Positions 9,410-19,312 of a DNA stretch of 64,000 bases are shown here, piece by piece (position 1 is the first letter of the stretch; each line of letters begins with the position of its first letter). The translations under genes and the position numbers were made by a program. A model generated the notes under the pieces. That model had not been told where the DNA came from. It saw nothing but the letters and a program-made list of their open reading frames with translations, and searched no databases. Source of the DNA: Lachnospiraceae bacterium (GTDB taxonomy: Bacteria > Bacillota > Clostridia > Lachnospirales > Lachnospiraceae); assembly GCA_015057115.1 (NCBI GenBank), contig SVEZ01000011.1:45373-109372 (forward strand). Direction: 5' to 3'.

Positions 9410-10120
9410 ATGGCAAAGAAGTTAGAACAGCTTTACGAAGGTAAGGCAAAGAAGGTTTTTTTAACCGACGATGAGGACATCTTAATTGTGGATTACAAGG
9501 ATGATGCCACTGCTTTTAACGGCGAGAAGAAGGGTACCATTGTAGGTAAGGGTGCCATCAACAACCGTATGACCAATTACATTTTCCAGGAAATTGAAAA
9601 AGCAGGTGTGCCAACCCACTATGTGAAAGAGTTAAGTGATCGCGAAACCGAAGTAAAACGTGTTTCCATCGTGCCGTTAGAGGTTATTATCCGTAACGTG
9701 GCAGCAGGAAGCTTTTCCAAGCGCCTCGGTGTTGAGGAGGGAACCCCATTTTCCGCTCCAACCATCGAATTCAGCTATAAGAACGATGAATTAGGCGATC
9801 CGCTTATTAATGATTATTTTGCTATCGCATTAAATCTTGCAACCCGCGAGGAAATCGACAAGATTACCGAGTATGCTTTTAAGGTAAACGAAATTTTGAA
9901 GGCATTTTTCAAGGAAGCAGGAATTGACTTAATTGATTTCAAAATCGAGTTCGGAAGATATCATGGCGAGATTATTTTAGCAGATGAGATTTCTCCGGAT
10001 ACCTGCAGACTGTGGGATTCCAAGACCAAGGAGAAGCTTGATAAAGATCGTTTCCGTAGAGATTTGGGAAATGTGGAAGACGCTTATAAAGAAGTATTTA
10101 AGCGTATCGGATTAGCATAA
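9410..10120 (+). CDS. purC: Phosphoribosylaminoimidazole-succinocarboxamide synthase (SAICAR synthetase)
   Basis: A 236-residue protein of standard length for bacterial PurC. It ligates aspartate to CAIR with ATP in de novo purine synthesis in the cytoplasm. Recognisable family stretches are the N-terminal [10 protein letters not shown] glycine/lysine loop, [17 protein letters not shown] near residue 95, and the C-terminal [12 protein letters not shown] near 186. The ATG follows AAAGGACAGG. It is the first gene of purC-purF-purB, with 15 bp to purF. Confidence 0.97.
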   Translation: MAKKLEQLYEGKAKKVFLTDDEDILIVDYKDDATAFNGEKKGTIVGKGAINNRMTNYIFQEIEKAGVPTHYVKELSDRETEVKRVSIVPLEVIIRNVAAGSFSKRLGVEEGTPFSAPTIEFSYKNDELGDPLINDYFAIALNLATREEIDKITEYAFKVNEILKAFFKEAGIDLIDFKIEFGRYHGEIILADEISPDTCRLWDSKTKEKLDKDRFRRDLGNVEDAYKEVFKRIGLA

Positions 10121-10135
10121 ATTGAGAGGGAGAGC

Positions 10136-11575
10136 ATGAAGGAAAATAGTAACAATCCTGTAATGGACGAATTACACGAGGAATGTGGCGTTTTCGGCAT
10201 GTATGATTTTGATGGAGGCGATGTCGCCTCCACCATCTATTATGGCTTGTTTGCGCTGCAGCATCGTGGTCAGGAAAGCTGCGGTATCGCGGTTTCCGAT
10301 ACCATGGGCCCTAAGGGAAAGGTGCTTTCCCACAAGGGAATGGGACTGGTAAATGAAGTGTTCGACAAGAAAGCTTTGGAACCTTTAAAAGGTGATATTG
10401 GTGTAGGCCACGTGCGGTATTCCACTGCAGGTGCTTCTACCAGAGAGAATGCCCAGCCCTTGGTTTTAAATTATGTAAAGGGAACATTGGGACTTGCCCA
10501 TAACGGTAACCTGATTAATGCCTTGGAACTTCGGGAAGAATTATCTTTAACCGGAGCGATTTTCCAGACCACCATTGATTCAGAGGTTATTGCTTATCAT
10601 ATTGCCAGAGAGCGATTAAACTCCAAGACTGTTCAGGAAGCAGTAGGAAGAGCCTGCCGTAAAATCAAAGGCGCTTATGCGCTGGTGGTAATGAGTCCTC
10701 GTAAACTGATTGGTGCCAGAGATCCTTTCGGTTTTAAACCGTTGGTAATCGGTAAGAGAGACAATGCATATATTTTGGCGTCTGAGACCTGTGCCTTAGA
10801 TACAGTAGGCGCAACCTTCGTTCGTGACGTAAGACCGGGAGAAATCGTGACCATTACCCCGCAGGGAATTGAGTCCGATACCTCCATGTGCCTGCCGGAG
10901 GAAAAGGAAGGACGTTGCATTTTTGAATACATTTATTTTGCAAGACCGGACAGTGCCATTGACGGTGTGTCTGTATACGAGTCAAGAATCAAAGCCGGTC
11001 GTTTTTTAGCTATGGATTCCCCTGTAGAAGCAGATATCGTGGTTGGTGTGCCGGAGTCCGGTAACGCTGCAGCCATGGGATATGCTATGGAATCGGGAAT
11101 TCCTTATGGAACCGCTTTTGTCAAAAACACCTATGTGGGACGTACCTTCATCAAGCCGCAGCAGTCCAGCCGCGAGTCTTCGGTGCGGGTGAAATTAAAC
11201 GCCCTTCGAGATGCGGTGAAGGGAAAACGAGTTATTATGATTGATGACTCCATTGTTCGCGGAACTACCAGTGATCAGATTGTCAGCATGTTAAAACGGG
11301 CCGGTGCTACGGAAGTACATGTGCGTATCAGTTCACCGCCATTCTTATGGCCATGCTATTTTGGAACCGATGTTCCGGCACGAGAGCAGTTGATTGCGTA
11401 TAACCGCAGTATTGAAGATATTCGCAAAGTAATCGGCGCAGACAGTTTGGCATATCTTCGGGAGGAACGCTTAGGAGAGTTGGTTGACGGTCTTTCCATT
11501 TGTAAGGGCTGTTTCTCTGGTAAGTACCCGATGGAGCCGCCGACAGAAGATATTCGCGGAGAGTATGATAAATAG
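10136..11575 (+). CDS. purF: Amidophosphoribosyltransferase
   Basis: A 479-residue enzyme that makes phosphoribosylamine from PRPP and glutamine, the committed step of purine synthesis. The N-terminal Ntn-type glutaminase domain would begin at the Cys of EECGVFG (residue 17) after removal of a propeptide, as in the B. subtilis type. The C-terminal phosphoribosyltransferase domain carries the PRPP loop VIMIDDSIVRGTTSDQ (about residues 365-380). Cysteines in PCYFGTD and in CKGCF near the C-terminus match the Fe-S ligands of this type, which makes the enzyme oxygen-sensitive. It sits between purC and purB. Confidence 0.97.
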   Translation: MKENSNNPVMDELHEECGVFGMYDFDGGDVASTIYYGLFALQHRGQESCGIAVSDTMGPKGKVLSHKGMGLVNEVFDKKALEPLKGDIGVGHVRYSTAGASTRENAQPLVLNYVKGTLGLAHNGNLINALELREELSLTGAIFQTTIDSEVIAYHIARERLNSKTVQEAVGRACRKIKGAYALVVMSPRKLIGARDPFGFKPLVIGKRDNAYILASETCALDTVGATFVRDVRPGEIVTITPQGIESDTSMCLPEEKEGRCIFEYIYFARPDSAIDGVSVYESRIKAGRFLAMDSPVEADIVVGVPESGNAAAMGYAMESGIPYGTAFVKNTYVGRTFIKPQQSSRESSVRVKLNALRDAVKGKRVIMIDDSIVRGTTSDQIVSMLKRAGATEVHVRISSPPFLWPCYFGTDVPAREQLIAYNRSIEDIRKVIGADSLAYLREERLGELVDGLSICKGCFSGKYPMEPPTEDIRGEYDK

Positions 11576-11599
11576 TGGAGAGTTTTAGGAGGAAGTACC

Positions 11600-13033
11600 A
11601 TGAGTACAGATAGATACAGCAGCCCCCTTTCCGAGCGCTATGCCAGCAAAGAGATGCAGTACATTTTTTCCCAGGATAAGAAGTTTATCACCTGGAGAAA
11701 GTTATGGATTGCGTTGGCTGAAACAGAAAAGGAACTTGGGCTGGATATTACCGACGAGCAGATTGCAGAGCTGAAAGCTCACGTGGAAGACATTAATTAC
11801 GATGTTGCCCGTGCCAAAGAGAAAGAAGTACGTCACGATGTTATGGCTCACGTGCATGCTTACGGCGCACAGTGCCCGAAGGCAAAGGGAATTATTCATT
11901 TGGGCGCCACATCTTGCTACGTTGGCGATAATACGGATATTATTTTGATGACAGAAGCCTTGCGTTTGGTTAAGAAGAAGCTGGTAAATGTCATTTATGA
12001 ATTAAGCAAATTTGCAGATCAGTATAAAGATTTACCGACTCTCGGTTTTACCCATTTTCAGCCGGCGCAGCCGACAACGGTTGGTAAGCGTGCAACCTTA
12101 TGGTTACAGGAGTTTTTGGTAGATTTAGAAGATTTGGAATATGTGCTTTCCGGTATGAAAATGCTGGGAAGTAAGGGAACCACCGGAACCCAGGCAAGCT
12201 TTTTGGAACTGTTTGAAGGCGATAATGAGAAGATTGATAAGATTGATACTATGATTGCCAACAAAATGGGCTTTGAGGCATGCTTCCCTGTTTCCGGACA
12301 GACCTACACCCGTAAAACGGATACCCGTGTTGCCAATGTGCTTGCAGGAATCGCAGCCAGTGCACACAAGTTTTCCAATGATATCCGTTTGTTGCAGCAT
12401 CTGAAAGAAATTGAGGAGCCATTTGAAAAATCTCAGATTGGTTCTTCGGCTATGGCATACAAGAGAAATCCAATGCGTAGCGAGCGAATTGCTTCTCTTT
12501 CCAGATATGTGATGATTGATGCCTTAAATCCGGCTATCACTTCAGCGACCCAGTGGTTTGAAAGAACACTGGATGATTCCGCAAACAAGCGTCTGTCTAT
12601 TCCGGAAGGATTCCTGGCAATTGATGGAATTTTAGATCTTTGCTTGAATGTTGTAGACGGTCTTGTGGTATATGACAAGGTTATTACCAAACGTCTTATG
12701 AGTGAGTTACCTTTTATGGCAACTGAGAATATCATGATGGACGCGGTGAAGAAGGGCGGCGACCGTCAGGAACTTCATGAGCGTATCCGCCAGCTTTCTA
12801 TGGAAGCAGGACGCAACGTGAAGGAGAAAGGTCTTGATAACAATCTGTTAGAGCTTATTGCTGCAGATCCAAGTTTTAATTTGACCTTAGAAGAGTTACA
12901 GGCTACGATGGATCCTAAGAATTATGTGGGCCGCGCACCATATCAGACCACCGTATTTTTGCGGGATGTGGTTCAGCCGGTGCTTGATAAGAATAAAGAT
13001 CTCTTAGGAATGACAGCAGAGATTAATGTATAA
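11600..13033 (+). CDS. purB: Adenylosuccinate lyase
   Basis: A 477-residue fumarase/aspartase-superfamily enzyme that releases fumarate from SAICAR and from adenylosuccinate. The superfamily signature is present as [15 protein letters not shown] near residue 287, the mobile loop with the catalytic Ser. [12 protein letters not shown] near 97 and [14 protein letters not shown] near 144 are the other conserved regions. It is the last gene of the pur operon, 24 bp after purF with an AGGAGGAAG ribosome binding site, and is followed by a strong terminator. Confidence 0.97.
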   Translation: MSTDRYSSPLSERYASKEMQYIFSQDKKFITWRKLWIALAETEKELGLDITDEQIAELKAHVEDINYDVARAKEKEVRHDVMAHVHAYGAQCPKAKGIIHLGATSCYVGDNTDIILMTEALRLVKKKLVNVIYELSKFADQYKDLPTLGFTHFQPAQPTTVGKRATLWLQEFLVDLEDLEYVLSGMKMLGSKGTTGTQASFLELFEGDNEKIDKIDTMIANKMGFEACFPVSGQTYTRKTDTRVANVLAGIAASAHKFSNDIRLLQHLKEIEEPFEKSQIGSSAMAYKRNPMRSERIASLSRYVMIDALNPAITSATQWFERTLDDSANKRLSIPEGFLAIDGILDLCLNVVDGLVVYDKVITKRLMSELPFMATENIMMDAVKKGGDRQELHERIRQLSMEAGRNVKEKGLDNNLLELIAADPSFNLTLEELQATMDPKNYVGRAPYQTTVFLRDVVQPVLDKNKDLLGMTAEINV

Positions 13034-13047
13034 GTGAATTTGTGGCT

Positions 13048-13079
13048 GGCGCCGGTTTGTAAATCCGGCGCCGGTTTTT
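13048..13079 (+). terminator. Terminator of the pur operon
   Basis: GGCGCCGG at 13048 pairs perfectly with CCGGCGCC at 13065 across a 9-nt loop and runs into GG and five T residues. Confidence 0.9.
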
Positions 13080-13146
13080 GCGAGTACGGCGGTTTTTTGC
13101 GAGTTTTGCTGGTTTTTGTGAGTTTGCCGGTTTTTGCGAGTGCGGC
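13075..13146. repeat. Four degenerate ~19-bp tandem repeats
   Basis: The pattern TTTTTGCGAGT followed by a short G/C-rich end (like ACGGCGG, TTTGCTGG, TTGCCGG) recurs four times; the G ending each T run is at 13080, 13099, 13118 and 13136, a period of 19, 19 and 18 bp. The first copy is the T tract of the pur terminator. No coding sense was found. Confidence 0.7.
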
Positions 13147-13169
13147 TGAATGCGGGACGGGGCGACTTA

Positions 13170-13480
13170 TTAGCCGGTGAGGAGAATATTGAGTTCCGGC
13201 AAACGAGAATATTAGCCTGCGAGGAAAATATTGAGTTCCGGCAAACGAAGATATTAGCCTGTGAGAAGAAAAAGGCAACGAGGCAAACGTAATACGGTGT
13301 GCGAGGAGAAAAAATGTTAGCCTGGCGCGGGAAAATGCATGTGAGGCAAATGTTGTCGTTAGCCTGGCGCGGGAAATGCGTGTGAGGCAAATGTTGTCGT
13401 TAGCCTGGCGAAGGAAAAAGTGCGTGAGGCAAATAACAGCGTTAGCCTGGCAACAAAAAAGCAAGTTTAAGCAAATAAGT
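13170..13480. repeat. Degenerate 42-bp tandem repeat array (seven units)
   Basis: TTAGCC begins units at 13170, 13212, 13254, 13317, 13359, 13400 and 13442, giving steps of 42, 42, 63, 42, 41 and 42 bp; 63 is one and a half units. The middle units read roughly TTAGCCTGGCGCGGGAAA, then TGTGAGGCAAATGTTGTCG. GCCT near the start and AGGC near position 28 of each unit are inverted and could pair. Units diverge gradually from first to last. The minus strand stays open over most of it, but the 41-bp step and low-complexity product argue against a gene. Apart from these repeats and a promoter, the stretch from 13080 to 13647 holds no gene. Confidence 0.85.
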
Positions 13481-13504
13481 GAACTATAAGTTGAGAGAAA
13501 AAGA

Positions 13505-13534
13505 TTGCTTTTTTTGATTGTAGCAGTGTATAAT
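13505..13534 (+). promoter_or_regulatory. Sigma-A-type promoter
   Basis: TTGCTT at 13505 and perfect TATAAT at 13529 with an 18-bp spacer, leaving a leader of about 107 nt to the GTG start at 13648. Confidence 0.65.
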
Positions 13535-13647
13535 ATGTTTACGGCTCGTTCTAGAGTACGTATTATCTATTAGAATTATCATTCTGGTGAAGCTGTATTC
13601 TACAGATAGCCAAGAATCCCGGAAAAAGAAAGTCAGAGGAGGTAAAA

Positions 13648-14448
13648 GTGGGGACAAGCAGGGATTATTTACAAAAAAAGTATATGGAATTAAAACGGTT
13701 AGAGCAGGAAATTATGCAGGCTGAGAAGCGAGGAGAAGAGGTTCCGGAGGGAAGTCTGCGGGTTACAGAGATTCAGGGGAAAAGCAGGTACTTTTTTCGC
13801 AAGCCGGGCGAAAAAAAGGGGAGGTATCTTCATGCGCCAGAAATGGAATTGGCTCGTAATGTAGCACAGAAAGAATACGATCGGAAATTGCGAAAAAAAA
13901 TTCTTGAACAGCAGGCAGTCATTAAGCATTTTATTAAGAATTATGATGAAAATGCGCTGGATAATCTGTATCAGAAACAGTGTAAGGGGAGAAAAGAGTT
14001 AATACTTCCACGGATTCAGACAAATGAGGAATTTATTAAGTCGTGGTATGAAGCGCATCCGGGATGGTTAAATCCGTATGACATGAAAGAGTCCTATAAG
14101 ACGGAAAGAGGGGAATTTGTCCGCAGTAAATCGGAGAAGATTCTGGCAGATATGTTTTATAGAATGGGAGTTCCCTATCAATATGAGACAGCTTTGCTTC
14201 TTCAAGGGCGTACAGTGTATCCCGACTTTCTCTTACTGAATGTCAGGCGTAAGGAATCTATTTACTGGGAGCATTTTGGCAAGGCTGGCGAAGAGGGCTA
14301 TGCGGTAAAAAATTTTCAACGGATGGCGGAGTATGAGCGGTCGGGTTACAGAGTGGGGAGAAATTTGCTGTTTTCTGTGGAATGCCCGGGATATCCACTG
14401 GATGTCAAAGCAGTGGAAGAAACAATTCACGGGTGGATGGACTCCTGA
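13648..14448 (+). CDS. Predicted PD-(D/E)XK nuclease-like protein
   Basis: A 266-residue protein starting with GTG, chosen because AGAGGAGGTAAAA lies just upstream. The N-terminal half is highly charged and helical, probably coiled coil. The C-terminal half (about residues 148-262) reads RSKSEKILADMFYRMGVPYQYE, then PDFLLLN, then YWEHFG, in the order Glu, Asp, Glu expected for the alpha-beta-beta-beta core of PD-(D/E)XK nucleases (S-E-K, P-D-F, W-E-H). No other nuclease partner, methylase or phage gene is nearby, so the job is unknown; DNA repair or defence are both possible. Its last 22 bp overlap the convergent esterase gene. Confidence 0.6.
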   Translation: MGTSRDYLQKKYMELKRLEQEIMQAEKRGEEVPEGSLRVTEIQGKSRYFFRKPGEKKGRYLHAPEMELARNVAQKEYDRKLRKKILEQQAVIKHFIKNYDENALDNLYQKQCKGRKELILPRIQTNEEFIKSWYEAHPGWLNPYDMKESYKTERGEFVRSKSEKILADMFYRMGVPYQYETALLLQGRTVYPDFLLLNVRRKESIYWEHFGKAGEEGYAVKNFQRMAEYERSGYRVGRNLLFSVECPGYPLDVKAVEETIHGWMDS

Positions 14449-16229
14449 TATTTATCCAGTATTTCATAGATTCCCTCGTTGGGATCATCCACCATTTCGA
14501 TGGTGGTGTCTAATCGCAGCACCTGTGTTTGGGCAGGTGTGCGGGAAGCCCAATGTGGCAGATTGGTGCCGTTGGGGCTGCCGGTTTTGATAAAATTCGT
14601 CCAATAAGCAACCATAGTATCCGACAGTGCTTCATCTTCCGAAGAGTACAGACCGGGGACACGCCACAGGTTGCCGTAGGCATAGGGCAGTTCACCGGCA
14701 TGGTAGTTAGATAAAGAAGAATTGGTTTTGGTAAAATAGTATTCATAGCTAGGGCGCCCTTGAATGGTGAGATACCGATTCCATACGTGGTGAGAGTAGG
14801 AAAACCAAGCAGCGGAAAATACGGTGTTAAAAGCGCCTTTGGCATTGCCGCCGGCATCAATAATAAAATGTTGATCCCGAGGGTGAGAAGTGGCAGGGAT
14901 AAGGGCGGCCATTTCTGACGCATAATCTCCGCAGACCTCGGAAATTTCATCTTCATAAGTATCGGAGGTGATTTTTCTTGGCATAGTAAAAGCATCTGCT
15001 TCTTTGGCGTTGAACCCGTGTAAAAGTGCCTGCTCATGGTTCTCGCCTTTTTCGTAAGTTAAATAAGGCTCTTCCACAATAGCATAGCCATCCAGAGTCA
15101 TGGCAGACTGGTCAGTCCCCACATTGACCAAATCAGAGGCGGGGAGGTTGCGAAGCTCGTCAGAAGTCTTTACGCCTAATTTGGAACGTAGCGCAGCACC
15201 CTCTTTAAGAGCAAGTGAAAAGGAACGATAGGTGTGATAAGGGGTATTGGCTACAATACCACTGGATTCTGCAATGGCATAGCGGAATTTTCCGGTGGTA
15301 AGAGGAGAAACACAAAGAGCATTCACGGAAGAAGCGCCGGCAGATTCTCCTGCAATGGTGATTTTGGATGGATCTCCGCCAAAGTAGGAGATGTTATCAT
15401 ATACCCAGTTTAAGGCTGCAATCTGATCCAAAAGACCGTAGTTTCCCGTAGTAGCATGGCCGGTGGTAACCGATTCATCCAGCAAATCCTCTGCGGCATA
15501 GTATCCCAATGCACCAAGACGGTAGGCGAAATTAACGTAAATTACACCATTTTTGGCAAAGGTTTCGCCGCGGTAGGCGGCATAAGAGGACTGCCCGGTG
15601 GTAAGACTTCCGCCATGGATGTATAATACCACGGGTAGGGGTTCCTTTGATTTTTTAGCCGGGGAAAAAACATTCAGGTATAAACAGTCTTCACTCATGG
15701 GCTCTATATATTCATCACCGATTGTAATGCGGTAATCGTGATATCCTAAAATATGATAAAGGGAATCCAGTAAAGCTGGGGTGCGAGGCTGCATAGCCAT
15801 TGGGCCAAAGTGGTCACAAGCGCGGACACCTTCCCAGCTTTCAGCCGGCTGAGGCTCGCGAAAACGATTCTCACCGGTTGGAGGAGCCGCGTAAGGAATG
15901 CCGGCATAGACAGCAACTTTCTCGTCTTTGCTGTAAAGCCCGGTGATGTTACCTTGGGGCAAGGAAAGAACCGGAGTGGTTTTGGGATTGGAATGTGCTA
16001 CTGCAGGAACAAGCTTTTCCGGAGGAGCAGTTAAAAAATAATTTCCAACCAGTACGGCGAAAAAGCAAAGCCACAAAACCACCGGTTTGCATCGATGGGT
16101 GTGGTAGGTGTATAATAGAGTAGCAGTAGCAATCAAACCAATGCCAAAGCTAATCAGAGTATTTTTGGATAATTCCAGTAAAATAATATATAAGATAGAA
16201 ATAATAATAGCAAAAACAGAAAAAACCAT
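14427..16229 (-). CDS. Membrane-anchored type-B carboxylesterase/lipase family protein
   Basis: A 600-residue protein. Residues 1-75 contain three membrane helices, an unusual anchor for this family. The alpha/beta-hydrolase domain follows: DCLYLNVFSP, the oxyanion loop YIHGGSLTTGQ, the nucleophile elbow GESAG with Ser296, the acid Glu410 in AKEADAF, and the catalytic His510 in YHAGELPY. All three triad residues are in their usual order and spacing. It would hydrolyse carboxylic esters, possibly dietary or cell-envelope esters, on the outer membrane face if the helices place the domain outside. It is monocistronic, divergent from secG and convergent with the nuclease-like gene. Confidence 0.88.
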   Translation of the reverse strand: MVFSVFAIIISILYIILLELSKNTLISFGIGLIATATLLYTYHTHRCKPVVLWLCFFAVLVGNYFLTAPPEKLVPAVAHSNPKTTPVLSLPQGNITGLYSKDEKVAVYAGIPYAAPPTGENRFREPQPAESWEGVRACDHFGPMAMQPRTPALLDSLYHILGYHDYRITIGDEYIEPMSEDCLYLNVFSPAKKSKEPLPVVLYIHGGSLTTGQSSYAAYRGETFAKNGVIYVNFAYRLGALGYYAAEDLLDESVTTGHATTGNYGLLDQIAALNWVYDNISYFGGDPSKITIAGESAGASSVNALCVSPLTTGKFRYAIAESSGIVANTPYHTYRSFSLALKEGAALRSKLGVKTSDELRNLPASDLVNVGTDQSAMTLDGYAIVEEPYLTYEKGENHEQALLHGFNAKEADAFTMPRKITSDTYEDEISEVCGDYASEMAALIPATSHPRDQHFIIDAGGNAKGAFNTVFSAAWFSYSHHVWNRYLTIQGRPSYEYYFTKTNSSLSNYHAGELPYAYGNLWRVPGLYSSEDEALSDTMVAYWTNFIKTGSPNGTNLPHWASRTPAQTQVLRLDTTIEMVDDPNEGIYEILDKYQESIHP

Positions 16230-16292
16230 GGCAACCTCCCATTTTGTTTTTTATTCTAGCATATAAAAGTGAAAAGATGAAGGAGAAACCCC

Positions 16293-16321
16293 TTGAAAAC
16301 ACGAATAAAGTGTGTTATAGT
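16293..16321 (+). promoter_or_regulatory. Sigma-A-type promoter of secG
   Basis: TTGAAA at 16293 and TATAGT at 16316 with a 17-bp spacer, about 40 bp before the secG start. Confidence 0.7.
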
Positions 16322-16359
16322 ATTAGAGTTGTAATGAATCTATCACAGGAGGTGTTATT

Positions 16360-16593
16360 GTGTTAAAGACTCTGTTATCAGTAATTTTCATATTAGTTGG
16401 ATTAGCAATCACAGTCATCGTACTGATGCAGGAAGGTAAAGCTCAGGGCCTGGGTGCCATCAGTGGTGTTGCAGACACCTACTGGGGAAAGAACAAGGGA
16501 CGTTCCTTGGAAGGAATCCTGATTAAAGCTACTACTGCTTTAGTTGTTGCATTCTTAGTAATCTCTGTATTATTAAATGTTGCAGGTATTTAG
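16360..16593 (+). CDS. secG: Preprotein translocase subunit SecG
   Basis: A 77-residue protein with two membrane helices (about residues 3-22 and 53-75) joined by a glycine-rich cytoplasmic loop containing the family stretch LMQEGKAQGLGAISG. It is the small accessory subunit of the SecYEG channel. GTG start with AGGAGGT six nt upstream. It lies upstream of rnr and smpB, an arrangement common in Firmicutes, but has its own terminator. Confidence 0.95.
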   Translation: MLKTLLSVIFILVGLAITVIVLMQEGKAQGLGAISGVADTYWGKNKGRSLEGILIKATTALVVAFLVISVLLNVAGI

Positions 16594-16607
16594 TTGGAAG
16601 AATAGGA

Positions 16608-16633
16608 GGCTGTCGGTTTCGGCAGCCTTTTTT
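16608..16633 (+). terminator. Terminator after secG
   Basis: GGCTGTCG at 16608 pairs with CGGCAGCC at 16620 (one G-U) across a 4-nt loop, followed by six T residues. Confidence 0.85.
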
Positions 16634-16676
16634 GTCATATATACAGGTTTAGCAAATTAAGAAAGGCGGGAGGAAT

Positions 16677-18815
16677 ATGAATAAATTAGAAGAACACAAG
16701 CAGACGCTTTTGGCGCTGATGAAGGATAAACATTATGTTCCCATGAAGCAGAAAGAACTGGCTATGGTACTGAATCTGCCGAGGGAGCGAAGAGAGGAAC
16801 TGATAGAGGCCCTAGATGCATTAATTGCGGAAAGGAAGATTATTTGTAACCGTAGAGGCAAGTACATAATTGCGGAAGAGGAACATGTAATTGGAACTTA
16901 TTGTGGAACTCCGAATGGATACGGTTTTGTACAGAATGCGGAAATGGAAACGGACATTTTTATTCCGGGAGGGGAAAGCAAGGGAGCTATGCACGGTGAT
17001 ACTGTAGAAGTAATGCTTACAGCAACGCCACCGGGAAGACGTCAGGAGGGTAAGATTGTTGCAATTCTGGAACATGGAACCTCAGAATTGATTGGAACCT
17101 TCCAGCGCAGCAAGAATTTTGGCTTTGTAAAGCCGGATAATCAGCGGTTTAATGAAGATATTTATATTCCGAAGAAGGGCAGCTTTGGTGTTCGTAACGG
17201 AGACAAGGTTGTGGTGAAACTTACGGATTATGGCGATAAGAAGCGCAGACCGGAGGGTGTCATCATTGAAACTTTGGGAGATCCCAAGAATCTGGATGTG
17301 GAGGTTTTGGCCATTGCCAGAGGCTACGGTCTCGTGGATGAGTTCCCAGAGGAAGTTATGGAGGAACTGGAAAATGTGTCAGACGAAGTTCCGGAGGAAA
17401 GCAAGAAGAATCGTCGGGATTTAAGAAATGTGCAGATGGTAACCATTGACGGTGAAGACGCCAAGGATTTAGATGATGCAGTCAGTGTAACCTATGACGG
17501 TCAGTTTTACTACCTGGGGGTGCATATTGCAGATGTTTCTCATTATGTGCGGGAGAGGACTGCCTTAAATGCAGAAGCATATAACAGGGGAACCAGTGTA
17601 TATCTGGCAGACCGGGTGATTCCAATGTTGCCGCGAAAACTGTCTAACGGACTTTGTTCTTTGAATGCAGGAGTAGATCGTCTGGCGTTAAGTTGCCTTA
17701 TGACCATCGATGAAAAAGGTGTGATTGTGGATCATGAAATTGTGGAAAGCGTAATCAATGTGGATCGTCGTATGAGCTATACACAGGTACGCGCCATTGT
17801 AGAGGATCAGGATGAAACACTTTGTAAGGAATATGAAGAATTGGTGCCAATGTTTATGCTAATGGCAAAGCTTTCCGGCATTTTAAGAGAGAACAGAAGA
17901 AAGCGTGGTTCCATTGATTTTGATTTCAAGGAAACGAAAGTGATTTTGGATGAGGCGGGACATGCTATCGATATTAAACCTTATGAGCGAAATACGGCTA
18001 CGAAGCTTATTGAGGATTTCATGTTGGCAGCCAACGAAACGGTGGCACAGGATTATTACTGGCAGGAGATACCGTTTTTGTATAGAACCCATGAGAAACC
18101 GGATCCGGAAAAAATGCAGAAGCTATCCATTTTTATCCATAATTTTGGTTTGGTATTAAAGGGAGTGTCTCAGGGTGAAGTACATCCGAAGGAAGTGCAA
18201 AAGCTTTTAACCATGATTGAAGGCAAACCGGAAGAGGCACTGATTTCCAGACTTGCGCTGCGTAGTATGAAGCAGGCAAAGTATACGGCGGAAAATACGG
18301 GACACTTTGGTCTGGCAGCACCGTTTTATTGCCATTTTACTTCACCAATCAGACGGTATCCGGATTTGCAGATTCATCGTATAATTAAGGAAAACCTCCA
18401 TGGCCAGCTGTCAGAAAAGCGCAAAGAGCATTTTGAAAAGATGATGCCGGAGGTTGGACTTCACTGCAGTCAGCGGGAACGTCGGGCAGATGAGGCAGAG
18501 CGGGAGACCGTAAAGCTTAAGAAAATTGATTATATGGAAAACCGCATGGATGAGGTCTTTGACGGAGTGATTTCCGGTGTTACCGGTTGGGGATTGTATG
18601 TGGAACTGGATAATACCGTAGAAGGTCTGGTGCGTATCGGAGATATGCGGGACGACTTCTATGATTTCTATGAAGAGTCCTATGAGCTGATCGGAAAAGC
18701 AAACAATAAGCATTATAAGTTGGGACAGAGCGTGAGAGTGAAGGTCAGCAGAATTGACAGACTGGTTCGAACCATCGACTTTGTCCTGGTGGAGGATGAT
18801 AACGAGGATGAGTAA
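16677..18815 (+). CDS. rnr: Ribonuclease R
   Basis: A 712-residue 3'-5' exoribonuclease of the RNB family. An N-terminal winged helix (to about 60) is followed by two cold-shock OB folds (about 65-215, with [12 protein letters not shown] and [14 protein letters not shown]), the RNB catalytic core with the metal-binding Asp cluster [12 protein letters not shown] near 258-270, and a C-terminal S1 domain (about 625-705). It degrades structured RNA and, with SmpB-tmRNA, the message on stalled ribosomes. The stop codon lies inside the start of smpB, so the two are translationally coupled. Confidence 0.97.
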   Translation: MNKLEEHKQTLLALMKDKHYVPMKQKELAMVLNLPRERREELIEALDALIAERKIICNRRGKYIIAEEEHVIGTYCGTPNGYGFVQNAEMETDIFIPGGESKGAMHGDTVEVMLTATPPGRRQEGKIVAILEHGTSELIGTFQRSKNFGFVKPDNQRFNEDIYIPKKGSFGVRNGDKVVVKLTDYGDKKRRPEGVIIETLGDPKNLDVEVLAIARGYGLVDEFPEEVMEELENVSDEVPEESKKNRRDLRNVQMVTIDGEDAKDLDDAVSVTYDGQFYYLGVHIADVSHYVRERTALNAEAYNRGTSVYLADRVIPMLPRKLSNGLCSLNAGVDRLALSCLMTIDEKGVIVDHEIVESVINVDRRMSYTQVRAIVEDQDETLCKEYEELVPMFMLMAKLSGILRENRRKRGSIDFDFKETKVILDEAGHAIDIKPYERNTATKLIEDFMLAANETVAQDYYWQEIPFLYRTHEKPDPEKMQKLSIFIHNFGLVLKGVSQGEVHPKEVQKLLTMIEGKPEEALISRLALRSMKQAKYTAENTGHFGLAAPFYCHFTSPIRRYPDLQIHRIIKENLHGQLSEKRKEHFEKMMPEVGLHCSQRERRADEAERETVKLKKIDYMENRMDEVFDGVISGVTGWGLYVELDNTVEGLVRIGDMRDDFYDFYEESYELIGKANNKHYKLGQSVRVKVSRIDRLVRTIDFVLVEDDNEDE

Positions 18816-19275
18816 AGACAGTGTGAAGTTAATCGCCAACAACAAGAAGGCGTTTCACGATTATTTTATAGAGGAAAAATACGAGGCGGGCATCAGCCTT
18901 GCAGGTACGGAGGTGAAATCCATCCGTATGGGGCATTGTAGTATTAAAGAAGCCTTTGTTCGTATTGAAAAAGGGGAAGTGTATATCTACGGAATGCATG
19001 TTAACCCGTATGAAAAGGGGAACATTTTTAATAAAGATCCCCTGCGCCCGAAAAAGCTTTTGATGCACAAGAAGGAAATCAATAAGCTGATTGGAAAGAT
19101 TGCAGAACAGGGGTATACCATTGTACCTTTGCAGGTGTATTTTAAGGGAAGCCTGGTAAAAGTGGAGATTGCCCTTGCCAAAGGTAAGAAGTTGTACGAC
19201 AAGCGTGCGGATATTGCAAAGAAAGATCAGCGACGGGAAGCACAGCGTGATTTCAAAATCCGCAATCTGGGGTAA
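18808..19275 (+). CDS. smpB: tmRNA-binding protein SmpB
   Basis: A 155-residue protein of usual SmpB length. I use the ATG at 18808, which begins [19 protein letters not shown] and overlaps the rnr stop by 8 nt, instead of the longer open frame inside rnr. Family landmarks are [16 protein letters not shown] near 24-40, the central [12 protein letters not shown] and the C-terminal [19 protein letters not shown] tail that enters the A site. It delivers alanyl-tmRNA to stalled ribosomes. The tmRNA gene lies about 5.8 kb downstream on the other strand. Confidence 0.97.
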   Translation: MSKDSVKLIANNKKAFHDYFIEEKYEAGISLAGTEVKSIRMGHCSIKEAFVRIEKGEVYIYGMHVNPYEKGNIFNKDPLRPKKLLMHKKEINKLIGKIAEQGYTIVPLQVYFKGSLVKVEIALAKGKKLYDKRADIAKKDQRREAQRDFKIRNLG

Positions 19276-19312
19276 ATTACTCCTTGGGAATAAGATGAAG
19301 GTGACGTAAGAT

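Noticed and set aside
12973..13464. 163-codon minus-strand frame across the repeat array
   Set aside because: Product is low-complexity and only reflects the 42-bp repeats; it runs back into purB, one step of 41 bp breaks periodic reading, and no start site is evident.
13170..13480. CRISPR array
   Set aside because: Units differ from each other throughout, with no constant repeat separated by unique spacers, and no cas genes are nearby.
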